From CAZHLD01 sp964533185 (GTDB taxonomy: Bacteria; Acidobacteriota; Terriglobia; Acidiferrales; UBA7541): a stretch of 64,000 nucleotides of DNA. The DNA lies in NCBI GenBank assembly GCA_964533185.1, contig CAZHLD010000001.1:1-64000 (forward strand). Direction: 5' to 3'. Shown here piece by piece: positions 8,202 to 17,588 of this stretch. Within the stretch, counting starts at the first letter, position 1; every line of letters starts with the position of its first letter. A program made the position numbers and the translations under genes. Under the pieces are notes generated by a model. The model did not search any database. It worked only from the letters and a program-made list of their open reading frames with translations, and was not told where the DNA came from.

Positions 8202-10372
8202 TGGGCCCTCCGCAATGTGAGCTCGACGGAGATGAGCCGCGCAGTGGCGGCCAGGGTGTCTGAGGCGTGGGCCGAATCGCGCAGCACCTTGAGGTGCAGC
8301 AGCTCGCCGGCGGCGCAGCCGGTCATGGTGACGCCGGTGAAGTCAGCGTCATTGGTCTGGTTGGCCGTGCCCTTGGCCGTGTCGGTGACGGTCGAAGCGG
8401 TGTTGAACGCCGGGTCGTCGGTCTCGGCATCGGCCACGCAGATGGTAGCCAACTGCCAGACCACGTTGCCCGTAATGGCCGTGGTCAGCCACTTGAAGCG
8501 TGCATCTACCGCGCCGGACCAATCGCGCGGCAGCGGGAACGTGATCTGCATCGAGAGGTTTACGGCGTCGGCAAAGTCGGCCACACCCTTCTGCGTGTTG
8601 GTGCCGGTGATGCACGCGGCCACAGCCGGGCTGGTGGTGGGCGTATCGAAATTGAGTGTGGCCGTGATGTTCTGGCAGGTGGCGGCCATGAAGGTGACGT
8701 AGCTGACCGTGGTGATGACGTTGCCGGCGCCTTCCGCGTCGAGCGTCTTGTTGGTGAGCGTGGCCGTGGCGAAGGGCCACTCCGAGTCGCGCGTGATGGC
8801 TGATGGAATATCCGCGTCAACTATGACACGGAAGGACGGCGCGGCCGCACCACCTGAGGAAGGGCCAGCAAGAAAGACGTTGGCCGACTGGCTGGCAAAG
8901 TCTGTCCCCGCCACTGATACGCAAATGGGCACCGCGTCGCTGTTTAGGGTGCGAACAAACTGGTTCGTGCAAGCGCCAGTGCCCGAAGCTGCGCCGGAGG
9001 ACCAAATGACCTCGTTCGTGTTGGACTTCAAGTAGCGGTCGCTGGCAGCAGGGTGAGCCAAGCGTTGCCAGGTTGGCGTCGCACCAATCCCCGTGATGAT
9101 GTCGCCTCGCGCCACGGACGCCGCGGTCGTATCCGGATGCGTTGCCGAAAGAAGATTGTGATTGGCGGATCCGGATCCACAATCTGCCGCAGCAGATTCA
9201 AACGCAGTGCCCAGGTCATTCACGCGCACGCATCGCCCTGCGGTCCAAATTGTTTGTCCCGTCCCGCCGCTGGAAAGCCCCGGTGTCACCCAGGATCCGT
9301 CTCCTCGCCAGAACGTCGAAGCAGACGCGCCGGTCCCGCCGTTCAACCGCGAGACAGGCAGGTTACCAGCGACTTCGCTGGCCAGGTCAATTGCTGAACC
9401 AAGAAGAGATACATTGGCAGAAAGCCAGCCATCCGAGATCTTGCCCGATCCGTCAGCAAGAGGGATCTTGTTGGCGGCCGAAGCAGTTTGTGCGCTGGCG
9501 GGATCCTGCACCACTTTGGCGGAAGCATTGAGCGAAGCGTAGCCGTTGGCCACGCCCCGGTTTGCCTGCACTTCAGCAGTGCCGCTGATTCGACTTGGTG
9601 AGAGGGCGCCCGCGGCTATGTTGGCATCGCCAATGCCGCTCAACTGCAGTGCAGAGGGGCTGTTCACACCAAGCTTCACAGCCGTGATCGAACCATCCTT
9701 GATCGAAGCTTGGATCGCTCCAGCCGATGGGTTGGAGAAGGCAATTGTGGCCGTGTCCTGAAAATTCACCGGGTCGTTTGCCGTGAGACTAATTCCGTTA
9801 ACCTGGTGCTGGGAACCTCCTCCTGTGCCATCCTCACAGTCCACTTGCGGTTGCCCGCTGGCGCCATTGGAGCGAAGAAACTTGCCGCTCAGGCAGGGTG
9901 TGGGCAACTCCACCTTCTTCGTCAGAGCGGTAAAGAGCCCCGTTACTTGCGACTGGCTGAACATCAGTGTGGGGACAGGGACGGATGCCGAGCGCACGGA
10001 AGCCAGGGTAACTGGAGTTGCGCTGCTCGGGACGACCCAGTACTCGGTGCTGATCTGGCCTGTCTTGAGGTAGTAGGTTACTCGGTAGCTGGTCCCTGCG
10101 GGCGCGGCGGTCAGGTTCGGATAAAGCTGCACGTTGAAGGCGCCGCTGCTGACAGTAACCGTCGTCTGTCCGGCGATCACCTGGCAGGAGCCGGTGAGAA
10201 AGGTGGGCCAGGCAATCACCACGCGCCCGGCAGCAAGACTTCCATCGGCATTATAAAGGGTGTCGCTGACAGTTGTCCTGGAAGGGCACTGTGCGGTGGC
10301 ACCTGTGGTGAAGAGACACAAGTACATGGAGGCACAGACGCCGATCAAAAAGATTCGCAGACTACTGCGCAT
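8198..10372 (-). CDS. Tail-fibre-like protein with Sec signal peptide (fibre B)
   Basis: A 724-aa Ser/Thr/Ala/Gly-rich protein of tail-fibre composition in the usual place for fibres. Residues 1-28 (MRSSLRIFLIGVC to GATAQ) look like a cleavable signal peptide. Residues about 30-130 form a small beta-rich module containing YNADGSLAAGRVVIAW and GTSYRVTYYL, closely paralleled in the larger fibre-like gene at 11013. The middle has fibre repeats such as LNGGTGASASTFWRGDGSW. The C-terminus (LTLRRAQ) follows a compact beta domain. The start is supported by GGAGG about 6 nt upstream. It probably binds a host surface or glycan, which is inference. Confidence 0.7.
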   Translation of the reverse strand: MRSSLRIFLIGVCASMYLCLFTTGATAQCPSRTTVSDTLYNADGSLAAGRVVIAWPTFLTGSCQVIAGQTTVTVSSGAFNVQLYPNLTAAPAGTSYRVTYYLKTGQISTEYWVVPSSATPVTLASVRSASVPVPTLMFSQSQVTGLFTALTKKVELPTPCLSGKFLRSNGASGQPQVDCEDGTGGGSQHQVNGISLTANDPVNFQDTATIAFSNPSAGAIQASIKDGSITAVKLGVNSPSALQLSGIGDANIAAGALSPSRISGTAEVQANRGVANGYASLNASAKVVQDPASAQTASAANKIPLADGSGKISDGWLSANVSLLGSAIDLASEVAGNLPVSRLNGGTGASASTFWRGDGSWVTPGLSSGGTGQTIWTAGRCVRVNDLGTAFESAAADCGSGSANHNLLSATHPDTTAASVARGDIITGIGATPTWQRLAHPAASDRYLKSNTNEVIWSSGAASGTGACTNQFVRTLNSDAVPICVSVAGTDFASQSANVFLAGPSSGGAAAPSFRVIVDADIPSAITRDSEWPFATATLTNKTLDAEGAGNVITTVSYVTFMAATCQNITATLNFDTPTTSPAVAACITGTNTQKGVADFADAVNLSMQITFPLPRDWSGAVDARFKWLTTAITGNVVWQLATICVADAETDDPAFNTASTVTDTAKGTANQTNDADFTGVTMTGCAAGELLHLKVLRDSAHASDTLAATARLISVELTLRRAQ

Positions 10373-10499
10373 TGCAGCCTCCGGCAGTTCAGATCAATAT
10401 CCCCAGGTACGTACATTCTTGTGTCCTTTTGTCGGGCCAGACACACGGCGAGCGTTGGAACGACAATCCGGCGTGTGCAAGCTACGCTCGCCTTGAGTT

Positions 10500-10634
10500 T
10501 CACGCCTCTGCAAAGGCGGCGTCGATTGCGTCCCGCATCTTGAGCATGAGGCCCTTGAGCCGCGCCCTCTTCTTCGGATTCTTCACGACCTCGCGGATGA
10601 TGGTCAAGGCCAGTGTGAGGATTGTGGTTTCCAT
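10500..10634 (-). CDS. Small basic helical protein, 44 aa
   Basis: Too short for automatic ORF calling but well supported. AAGGAG stands 8 nt before the ATG, and the frame is closed by TGA. The product is METTILTLALTIIREVVKNP followed by a lysine/arginine-rich stretch and an amphipathic helix ending DAAFAEA. It lies between the two fibre-like genes, beside the XhlA-like membrane protein. This is the spot where phages often keep lysis genes. I cannot assign a function. Confidence 0.6.
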   Translation of the reverse strand: METTILTLALTIIREVVKNPKKRARLKGLMLKMRDAIDAAFAEA

Positions 10635-10718
10635 TGATTTTCAGCTCCTTTTATTCCACTACAGGTCGCACGTTCATGCGCCCGAAGAAATCCCTGCGGG
10701 GAGTGTTTCCGGGTGCAT

Positions 10719-10994
10719 CTATCGGGGAAACAATCGGAAAAGTAATGCAATTCCAGCCGAGATCACAAAACTGAGAGCGGCAAAGACTCCTCGTTGGCGG
10801 TGATACTCGGCACGGAGTAGGCTGACGTCTGCTTCGATCCGCGCGATCCGACCGGGTTGGCCGTCCCCCATCAGTTCCTGGCGGAAAAGCCGAAGGTTTT
10901 CCTCCATCCGCGTGAGCCGCTCGACAACATCATTCTCAAAGCTCTTCAGGTGTTCGACGGCTGTTTCGAGGAGCTTCAGGGCCACGTCCTCCAT
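10719..10994 (-). CDS. XhlA/holin-like coiled-coil protein with C-terminal membrane anchor
   Basis: 91 residues. Positions 1-65 are charged and predicted to form a coiled coil (VEHLKSFENDVVERLTRMEENLRLF, then IARIEADVSLLRAEYHRQ). Positions 68-87 form one hydrophobic segment (FAALSFVISAGIALLFRLF). This architecture matches hemolysin XhlA-type proteins of phage lysis cassettes. The position after the tail genes also fits. No partner endolysin is next to it. GAGGAG lies about 8 nt before the ATG. Other single-pass coiled-coil proteins look alike, so the role is tentative. Confidence 0.55.
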   Translation of the reverse strand: MEDVALKLLETAVEHLKSFENDVVERLTRMEENLRLFRQELMGDGQPGRIARIEADVSLLRAEYHRQRGVFAALSFVISAGIALLFRLFPR

Positions 10995-11012
10995 CTCTCT
11001 GTTCTCCTCGAA

Positions 11013-13733
11013 CTACTTGATCACGCGGCCGCCAAAGGTCTGATTGGACGGATCGATAGAGGCTGAGGTGACATTGCAGAGGCGAACTCTCAGATTATCG
11101 GCCGCACTCACGTACATCACTCCCATCAGCCCACTTTCGAGAGTTGCGGGCCACGCTGGTGCCACGGCGCTGTTCACCGAGGCCCCTGTCACTGTGACGG
11201 ATAGCTCCGCACAGCTCTGCGGCGCAATCGAACCGAAGTCCAACGAGGCCGAAAAATCAATGGCCAGCTTCCCGTGCCAGAGCTGTGAATTGAGATTTGT
11301 CACCTCGGTCGTGCTGGACACCCCGAGAGGTGCTGTGCCAGTAGTCGCAGAAGCAATCAATCGCGGCGCGGTGAGATTGAAGCCGTTATCCACTTTGGCC
11401 TGCACAGTGCCCGCGCTGTCGCGGACCTCCCAGGCATTTGCAGTCGGTGCCGTTGCCAGGTCAATCCGTTGACCTACGGTAGCGGCATCCGGCGACGCAA
11501 TGTGCACCTTCGCCTGTGGTGCGTACGTCCCCACACCAAGCGGTTTTGGACCGCCGATAAAATTGTCGGCGGCAGCCGAAAGACGTACAACCGGAGCGTT
11601 TCCGCTTTCCCTGTCCCAGCGCGGCGGGGAGCCTGACGTGCCCGCGCCGCCGGTATCACTGAAGCTCGCAGTGGCGGACGTGAAGTAGATAGCCTTATTG
11701 TGCTGACCATTGTTGGTTGTGTACGCGCCCCGCCCGTAGATGCGGTAGCTGGTCGCGCCGGGCACGCTGTTCCACGTCAGGTCACAGCGTCCTGTTGTCC
11801 CGCTGGCCACGTTGCAGGATACTTCCTGCGAAATCCACGACTCGTAAGGAGTCCCGCTGCTGATGAACGCATTATCAAAGGGCGAGTTGATCCCGTTGAG
11901 GGCCGACACGACGTAGAAAAAGTTCCCCACTGCCAGGGTGCCGCCGGTGATGAAACCGGTGACGGCCACGTTTTCGGGGAACTGCATCCCAACGTTCAGT
12001 TGCCCGCCAATCAGACCCCCTGCGCCAAACGTTTCCGATGGCGTGGCGGTCAGGATAGACGAACTCCAGCCGACCAGTGGGAGATTCGCGGCCTTCAGCC
12101 GGCTGTTCGGGGGCCGCATTGTAATTCCATTATTCAGCGCGCCGATAATTGTTACGTCGGTTATCCGAGCCGCAGCTACGGAATTATCCACGTAGTAGCC
12201 AATCCCATTCGGCTCCTCAACGCCAATGAATGTAAGGCCGCCTACTGGAAACGCTCCAGCGGTGTGCTCCCATAGCGGCTTTGCGGTTGCCGCAGCAAGG
12301 TCAGATTGCCCGCCGCCGATAAACGTCCAGCGCGCCCCGGCAGCCCCTGTCGAGTCCACCTGCACCGTGGCGCTCATCACTGCTTCGTGCAACACGTTAA
12401 ATAACACCATGCCGCCAAAGCTACTGCTGCAATTGGACTCATTGGAAATGCCGTGGTTCTGTAGAACCGAATCGTAGATGAATACGTTACCCGCACAGGT
12501 CTGGCCAGGCACGCCGTAAATGCGGATGGACGGCTTGCTAGTGACCTGGTTCCCGCTAGTGAATACGGAATTATAAATCTCGACTTGCTGCGCCGGGCCT
12601 TCAATCAGAAGCGCGTAGTTGGTCGTGTCAGACAAGCTGACTTCCGAGGCGACGTTGCGAAGCTGGTAATTGGCTCCGCCTGAAATCCAGATACCTGCTG
12701 CCGAGGACGTGCCGTTCCAGACAACCTGAATGTTTTTGAGACTGGAGCTGGAAGCCGCGTTCAGCTTGATTACCGCGCCGGTGATTGTCCCTGTCTCCGC
12801 GGCAATTACGCCGTGATAGTCGGACATAAACGCGCCCGCGCCATTCGCACCTGGCACACCCTCAATATGCCAGCCTCTGGGGAGCACCAGCCCTACGTTG
12901 ATGTGGATACCGTTCGCCAGTAGGAGTCTGCAGTTGCGGCCTTGAGGGGGCGTGGCAAGAGTCAGCTGGGTCAGAATCCGATAGTACGCGAAGTTTGGAC
13001 TGGGAGCAACGTAAACGTCGCCGCCTCCACCATTGGCTTGGCAGGCATTGATCGCCGCCTGGAAGGCGGGTGTGTCATTGGTCGACCCATTGCCAATGGC
13101 GCCATAGGCCCGAACATCATACCAGGGCCTCGGCCCCTTGGTGACAACCTCCTTGGTGATGATCTGGCGCCACGGTGCTGCTGTTGTGCCCAGATCGTAG
13201 CTATCGGCCGTGCCAGGATTCAGGTTTCCATTCAGGGTCAGGTTTAGGGCAGTAAGGCCGGAAGTAAACGTAACCGGCCCCTGCACTGACTGGTTTGTGC
13301 CTGTGTTCTTGACCAGTGGATCTGCCAGCACAACGCCAGATGTGGTCGGCGTCAAAGTACCCAGGTCCAGGTTGGTTCCCTGCATTGACCATTTCTGCTC
13401 AAAGAGCAGATTGTTATTGTTATCGACCAGCCGCACCAAGTAATAGGTGCCCGACGGCACGAGAACGTCGTTGCCGTAGATGAATGCGCCTGACTCTAGC
13501 GCCCCGTTGCTTACAGAAAAAATCTTGACCATGGGCACGATCTGGGCCGTACTGTCGTTGAGCCTTGCAGGCTGGCTGAGCAGGAAAATCAGCTTCCCAT
13601 TGACCAGAGAGCCGTCCGGGCTCTTAAACGTCCCGGTCAGGTTGGTCGCGAAGGCGGGAAACTCTACGGCCGCCCAAAGCGCCAGAACTGTCGTCAACAA
13701 CAGGCGTGCCATCACTTTTCTTGAATTGCTCAC
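11013..13733 (-). CDS. Tail-fibre-like beta-helix protein (pectate-lyase-3 type) with Sec signal peptide (fibre A)
   Basis: About 906 aa from the GTG at 13733, chosen because AAGGAG lies 7 nt upstream. The open frame extends 18 codons further without support. The N-terminus (KVMARLLLTTVLALWAAVEF, then PAFA) is a signal peptide. Then comes a beta module with SPDGSLVNGKLIFLL and GTYYLVRLVD, parallel to the module of the fibre at 8198. From about 205 a right-handed beta-helix begins with the pectate-lyase-3 signature YDVRAYGAIGNGSTNDTPAFQ. This is common in phage tailspikes that bind or cleave polysaccharide. The C-terminal 250 residues hold further beta domains. Confidence 0.75.
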   Translation of the reverse strand: MSNSRKVMARLLLTTVLALWAAVEFPAFATNLTGTFKSPDGSLVNGKLIFLLSQPARLNDSTAQIVPMVKIFSVSNGALESGAFIYGNDVLVPSGTYYLVRLVDNNNNLLFEQKWSMQGTNLDLGTLTPTTSGVVLADPLVKNTGTNQSVQGPVTFTSGLTALNLTLNGNLNPGTADSYDLGTTAAPWRQIITKEVVTKGPRPWYDVRAYGAIGNGSTNDTPAFQAAINACQANGGGGDVYVAPSPNFAYYRILTQLTLATPPQGRNCRLLLANGIHINVGLVLPRGWHIEGVPGANGAGAFMSDYHGVIAAETGTITGAVIKLNAASSSSLKNIQVVWNGTSSAAGIWISGGANYQLRNVASEVSLSDTTNYALLIEGPAQQVEIYNSVFTSGNQVTSKPSIRIYGVPGQTCAGNVFIYDSVLQNHGISNESNCSSSFGGMVLFNVLHEAVMSATVQVDSTGAAGARWTFIGGGQSDLAAATAKPLWEHTAGAFPVGGLTFIGVEEPNGIGYYVDNSVAAARITDVTIIGALNNGITMRPPNSRLKAANLPLVGWSSSILTATPSETFGAGGLIGGQLNVGMQFPENVAVTGFITGGTLAVGNFFYVVSALNGINSPFDNAFISSGTPYESWISQEVSCNVASGTTGRCDLTWNSVPGATSYRIYGRGAYTTNNGQHNKAIYFTSATASFSDTGGAGTSGSPPRWDRESGNAPVVRLSAAADNFIGGPKPLGVGTYAPQAKVHIASPDAATVGQRIDLATAPTANAWEVRDSAGTVQAKVDNGFNLTAPRLIASATTGTAPLGVSSTTEVTNLNSQLWHGKLAIDFSASLDFGSIAPQSCAELSVTVTGASVNSAVAPAWPATLESGLMGVMYVSAADNLRVRLCNVTSASIDPSNQTFGGRVIK

Positions 13734-13799
13734 TTCGAGGCTCCTTGAATTGCGACGCCCGTACATAGGCAATTGACCGCTGGCCATACCGGCACCTAT

Positions 13800-16700
13800 T
13801 CAGAGAGTGGATCGGAAATAGCGATCTGTAAAATCCGGATCCAAGTCTTCTGTCCCAGTGCCGGCCAGGCGGCCTGCATTGCCGGGGTCGGTACCGCGGG
13901 GCGTGGCCGCGACGCTCGTCGCAGGCAGATCGTAGGCCCCGGCGGCAACATTCCAGCTCAAGGGGATCACGTCCCAGAGGGCAAGGCTGAATGCTGCCGG
14001 GCGATGTCCCCGGTTGAGGATTACTTTGTCGCAGAAGAGATCGGTCGCCAATGATTGTCCCGCGGTGGCGACGACGGATACTTCGACGGCGAGATCCGCG
14101 GGAACGGCTTGCGTGCCCGGCAGCTGAAACGTCACAGAAAACCACTGATAGTTCCCTGTGATTCGGCCAACCGGTATGTCGCTGATCTTGTCATACGATG
14201 GAGTCGAAGGCGATCGCAGCGCCAGCCGGACCGCCCGGCTGAACGGCCCGCTGCCGTTATGCCGGAGGGCAGCTAAAAAGGTAACAGGCTCGCCCGGATT
14301 GAGCGCTCGCCCGAGATTGGACAACAACGATCGGACGCCCGGGTTGGCGGCACTGAGGCTCACTCCGGATTTCCACTGCATTTCGTTTGAGGCAGAAGCG
14401 AAGTCCACTTCAGCCCCGCTGACCGCCGCGTTGATCAGGCTAAAGTAGCGCGCGACGTGAATTCCCTCCTGTCCGGCAACTCCACTCAGAAAGAACTCTC
14501 CATTGGGCAGGAGGTTTTGCCCGTTGATCGCGGCACCGACCGATGGATCCAGCTCCCGAGCTCGAAAAAACTTAACATCGAACACCAGTATCTGTGGGCC
14601 GACTTGGCCCTGCTGTTCATCGGACCATGGAGACCAGCCGAGCGAGTCGCGGCGCCGGGCTCGGAAGCTCCACGCGCCGGATTGCGTGGCCACGAAGCTG
14701 AACTTCTCCGGTTGACCGGGGAGCTTTGCGTCCTGGACGGGAGATGCAAAGCTTCCGCTGGGACTGGCGACCTGCACCTCTGTCTCCAGGATCTCGTTTG
14801 CCACTCGGTCCAACAGGAGTTCTAAGATTTGCCCGACAGAGTTGCCCGGAGCCAGAACAGGCTTGAGAGGTACGGCCTGGGTGCCCGTTGCGGTAGTCGC
14901 AGTGGAGTATTCCCCGAGAACATTCTGGGCATGAGCATGGAGGGTCTTTGAGCGCAGCAAAGCGACTGAGTTCTCAAGTGTGAGGCTGGCCCGGTACAGG
15001 CTCCCCTCCCTCACCAGCTGTCCAAAGTTCCATCGGCCGAGGACCGCAGTGTCGTCCGAATCTCTCAGCTCGACGCGATCCACATCAGCTAGCTGCGACT
15101 CTGACAACTCCACAATGGCCTGGATGACCGGCCTTTGCTTCTCGTCCACACCAAAGATGACCTGCAACAACTGAGGACGAGAGGGTATGAGTGGATATTG
15201 AATTACAATCACGCCCGAGTAGCGGCTGGTTTGTCCGTTCGAGGCGACAGGTCGAATGAAATAGGTTGTGTTCCGGGCCGACCTCGGAAGCAGAGCTGTC
15301 TGGATCGAGTATGTGCCGATCACGTTTTGGGATGAACCCGCCACGCTGCCCTTGCTCCAACCCTGGTCTCCGCGGCGCACCTCAAAAGTCTGGCCGGCTG
15401 GGGCGGCTGCCCCAAAATCCAGAGTGAAAAAGGATGAGCTCACACCGCTCAACCTGAACTCACCCATCTCGGTGATGTGCGAATTGCCCACGTCCCCTGT
15501 CCCGATGGCAGAAAGTGGGGGCACTTCCTGGCCACGAAGGATCTTTTCCGGTTCGGCAAATTGCTTCAGGAGTTCCTCAAAGCGGGATGGCTGGCCGAAC
15601 GAAAGTGTATGAAGGATGCGCTCGGTGGCGAGCTCGCGGAATTCGCTCGTGACGCCGCGGATGAGAGCTGTGAAGGTGGGGTAACGCTTCTCGACTGCAA
15701 CTTCGAGGAATCGACCGCTTCGTGGAAAGCCTTCAGCAAGGTCGCTCCACGTCGAATACTGGCCCTCATAACGGGATGTGGTGTGTTCGGACAGATAAGC
15801 CAGTGCGGCAAGCTCCGTCTCGGCCGATGTGCGCGGCAGCGGCTTGATGTCTTGCAGCACTACCGCGCGCATGCCGTCATCTCCTGCCGCCGCTGCCTCA
15901 CTTGCAATACTGGTCGTGTCCCGTACGCGGGCTCGTGCACGTCCCGCGGCTCGGTAGCTGATGGTGAGCTTCTCTCCACGTACCGGGATGGTGTCGTCGT
16001 AGAATTCGAGTGTCCATCGGTTCTGGTTGGGATCCGAAGTAATTGTAGCGTCCTGACCCGCTATTCCGAAACCCAGACGGCGCGCTCGCGGCAATTCTCC
16101 AGGCTTTTCTGTCGTCAGACGCGCTTGGATCGGTCGGGTGACCTGCAGAAAATTACACACCACATGCAAGTCGGCTGAATTGATGGGGGCAAAGAAGACA
16201 AACGGCGGCAGGAGCGTCAGTTCGCTTTCGTACAGAATTGTGTTGGTGACACGAGTCGGGTCGGCCAGGTCGATGTCCCGCACCTCAAGAACAATCCGAA
16301 CCGCGGCCGGAATGCTTCCTCCTCCAAAGGCCGTTCCTGAGCCGAAAAAGGAGAGCTGTGAGCGGAAGGCCTGGTCCGCGCTCAAGCGGGTTAGCAGAAT
16401 GTAGTGGTGGTTTGACTGCACGGGTATTTCCGGTGCTTGCACAATGCCCGCAATCAAGCCGCGGAGCCTCGTGGTCCCGCTGATGGGCGAACAGTCAAAC
16501 CCAATTAAGCAATCCGACTGAGTGAGGGCCGCGCTGGAATAAAGCCCACCCAGAATGCCGGTAGATGGCGCCACAAACTCGAATTCCCCATGGAGCAATT
16601 CCAACTCGCCGCTGAGTTCGATCGCCTGATGAGCCAGTAGCGTGCTGTCGCCTACGTTCCCCGTGCCGCCAGTCACATTGAGCCGGCCTTGAAACAGGCT

Positions 16701-17588
16701 GATCACATTCTGCGGGTCGGTCTCTTTCCAGCGCGTCGAATCGAAAGTGGCGCCGGTGAAGTCGTCGGCCAGCAGTCGCGCTGATTCACTTCCAAACACC
16801 GGCGCTGAGAGTGCGAACTGAGAAGTGAAGCCATCACCAATGAAGTATTCTCGATACGTTGCCTGGGGCTCGCTGCCGCCAAAGACCGTTACGTCGTTGT
16901 GAATGGGATTGCCGAGCGGAGCCACCTCTAATGCTTCCGGACGGAAGTGCGGGTTGCGTTCATTTACTGAGACTCCGTCCGGCTGGTCACCCACCGGCTG
17001 GAAGATCACCTTGGCGTCCAGCACGCGGTAGGAGAAGCCAGACTGCTCGGCCAGCTCCCGGGCGATTTCGCTCCAGCTCTGGTCGGGTTCAGCCACAAAC
17101 ACGGGCACGAGCGCACCCTCGGCAACCTGGCTCAGGTCAAATCGTCCCGGCTGGAGCTGCTCCGTAAGAAAGCGCAGGATCTGCCCGGCTGTCTGATTCA
17201 GGAAGGGCGGGAGGACCCCGATGCGCTTAACATTCAGTAGGTACTCTTCGCTGGTGGCCTGGTAGCGGTAGCCGTGTACCGCCTGGCCGTTTAACACTCC
17301 GAGAAATTCGATGGCAGGCTCATTCGTGAGGTATCCCGTGAACAAAGGTCCGGGCGCGCGCGGACCGCCCGGCGGCAAGGCATCTGCGAGTCCACTCAAT
17401 CTGACATACCCTGAGCGCCTCGGAGCAATTAAGCGGTCATCTGAGGGGACAAGCGAAAAATCGAGCAAGGCTGGCAGATTCATCCGGTCGCGCAACGTCA
17501 CCGGCGTGCTCTCTGCTGACGCCAGGTAGCGCGTGTAGTTGACTCGTCCCCGACCGTCTGCGTTATCAATCTCGAGAAGGATCGACAT
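13800..17588 (-). CDS. Tail tip / baseplate hub protein
   Basis: A 1262-aa protein directly after the tape measure, the standard position of the central tail hub (gpJ or gp27-like). The N-terminal 400 residues resemble the late-control-D/hub fold: ring-like segments, TAGQILRFLTEQLQP, SWSEIARELAEQSGFSYRV, then the NPIHNDVTVFGG region. The middle and C-terminal parts contain several beta-sandwich domains of fibronectin-III type (for example AGQTFEVRRGDQGWSKGS and SFRARRRDSLGWSPWSDEQQ). There is no signal peptide, unlike the genes downstream. Its start overlaps the stop of the tape measure gene. It would open the cell envelope and anchor the fibres. Confidence 0.75.
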   Translation of the reverse strand: MSILLEIDNADGRGRVNYTRYLASAESTPVTLRDRMNLPALLDFSLVPSDDRLIAPRRSGYVRLSGLADALPPGGPRAPGPLFTGYLTNEPAIEFLGVLNGQAVHGYRYQATSEEYLLNVKRIGVLPPFLNQTAGQILRFLTEQLQPGRFDLSQVAEGALVPVFVAEPDQSWSEIARELAEQSGFSYRVLDAKVIFQPVGDQPDGVSVNERNPHFRPEALEVAPLGNPIHNDVTVFGGSEPQATYREYFIGDGFTSQFALSAPVFGSESARLLADDFTGATFDSTRWKETDPQNVISLFQGRLNVTGGTGNVGDSTLLAHQAIELSGELELLHGEFEFVAPSTGILGGLYSSAALTQSDCLIGFDCSPISGTTRLRGLIAGIVQAPEIPVQSNHHYILLTRLSADQAFRSQLSFFGSGTAFGGGSIPAAVRIVLEVRDIDLADPTRVTNTILYESELTLLPPFVFFAPINSADLHVVCNFLQVTRPIQARLTTEKPGELPRARRLGFGIAGQDATITSDPNQNRWTLEFYDDTIPVRGEKLTISYRAAGRARARVRDTTSIASEAAAAGDDGMRAVVLQDIKPLPRTSAETELAALAYLSEHTTSRYEGQYSTWSDLAEGFPRSGRFLEVAVEKRYPTFTALIRGVTSEFRELATERILHTLSFGQPSRFEELLKQFAEPEKILRGQEVPPLSAIGTGDVGNSHITEMGEFRLSGVSSSFFTLDFGAAAPAGQTFEVRRGDQGWSKGSVAGSSQNVIGTYSIQTALLPRSARNTTYFIRPVASNGQTSRYSGVIVIQYPLIPSRPQLLQVIFGVDEKQRPVIQAIVELSESQLADVDRVELRDSDDTAVLGRWNFGQLVREGSLYRASLTLENSVALLRSKTLHAHAQNVLGEYSTATTATGTQAVPLKPVLAPGNSVGQILELLLDRVANEILETEVQVASPSGSFASPVQDAKLPGQPEKFSFVATQSGAWSFRARRRDSLGWSPWSDEQQGQVGPQILVFDVKFFRARELDPSVGAAINGQNLLPNGEFFLSGVAGQEGIHVARYFSLINAAVSGAEVDFASASNEMQWKSGVSLSAANPGVRSLLSNLGRALNPGEPVTFLAALRHNGSGPFSRAVRLALRSPSTPSYDKISDIPVGRITGNYQWFSVTFQLPGTQAVPADLAVEVSVVATAGQSLATDLFCDKVILNRGHRPAAFSLALWDVIPLSWNVAAGAYDLPATSVAATPRGTDPGNAGRLAGTGTEDLDPDFTDRYFRSTL

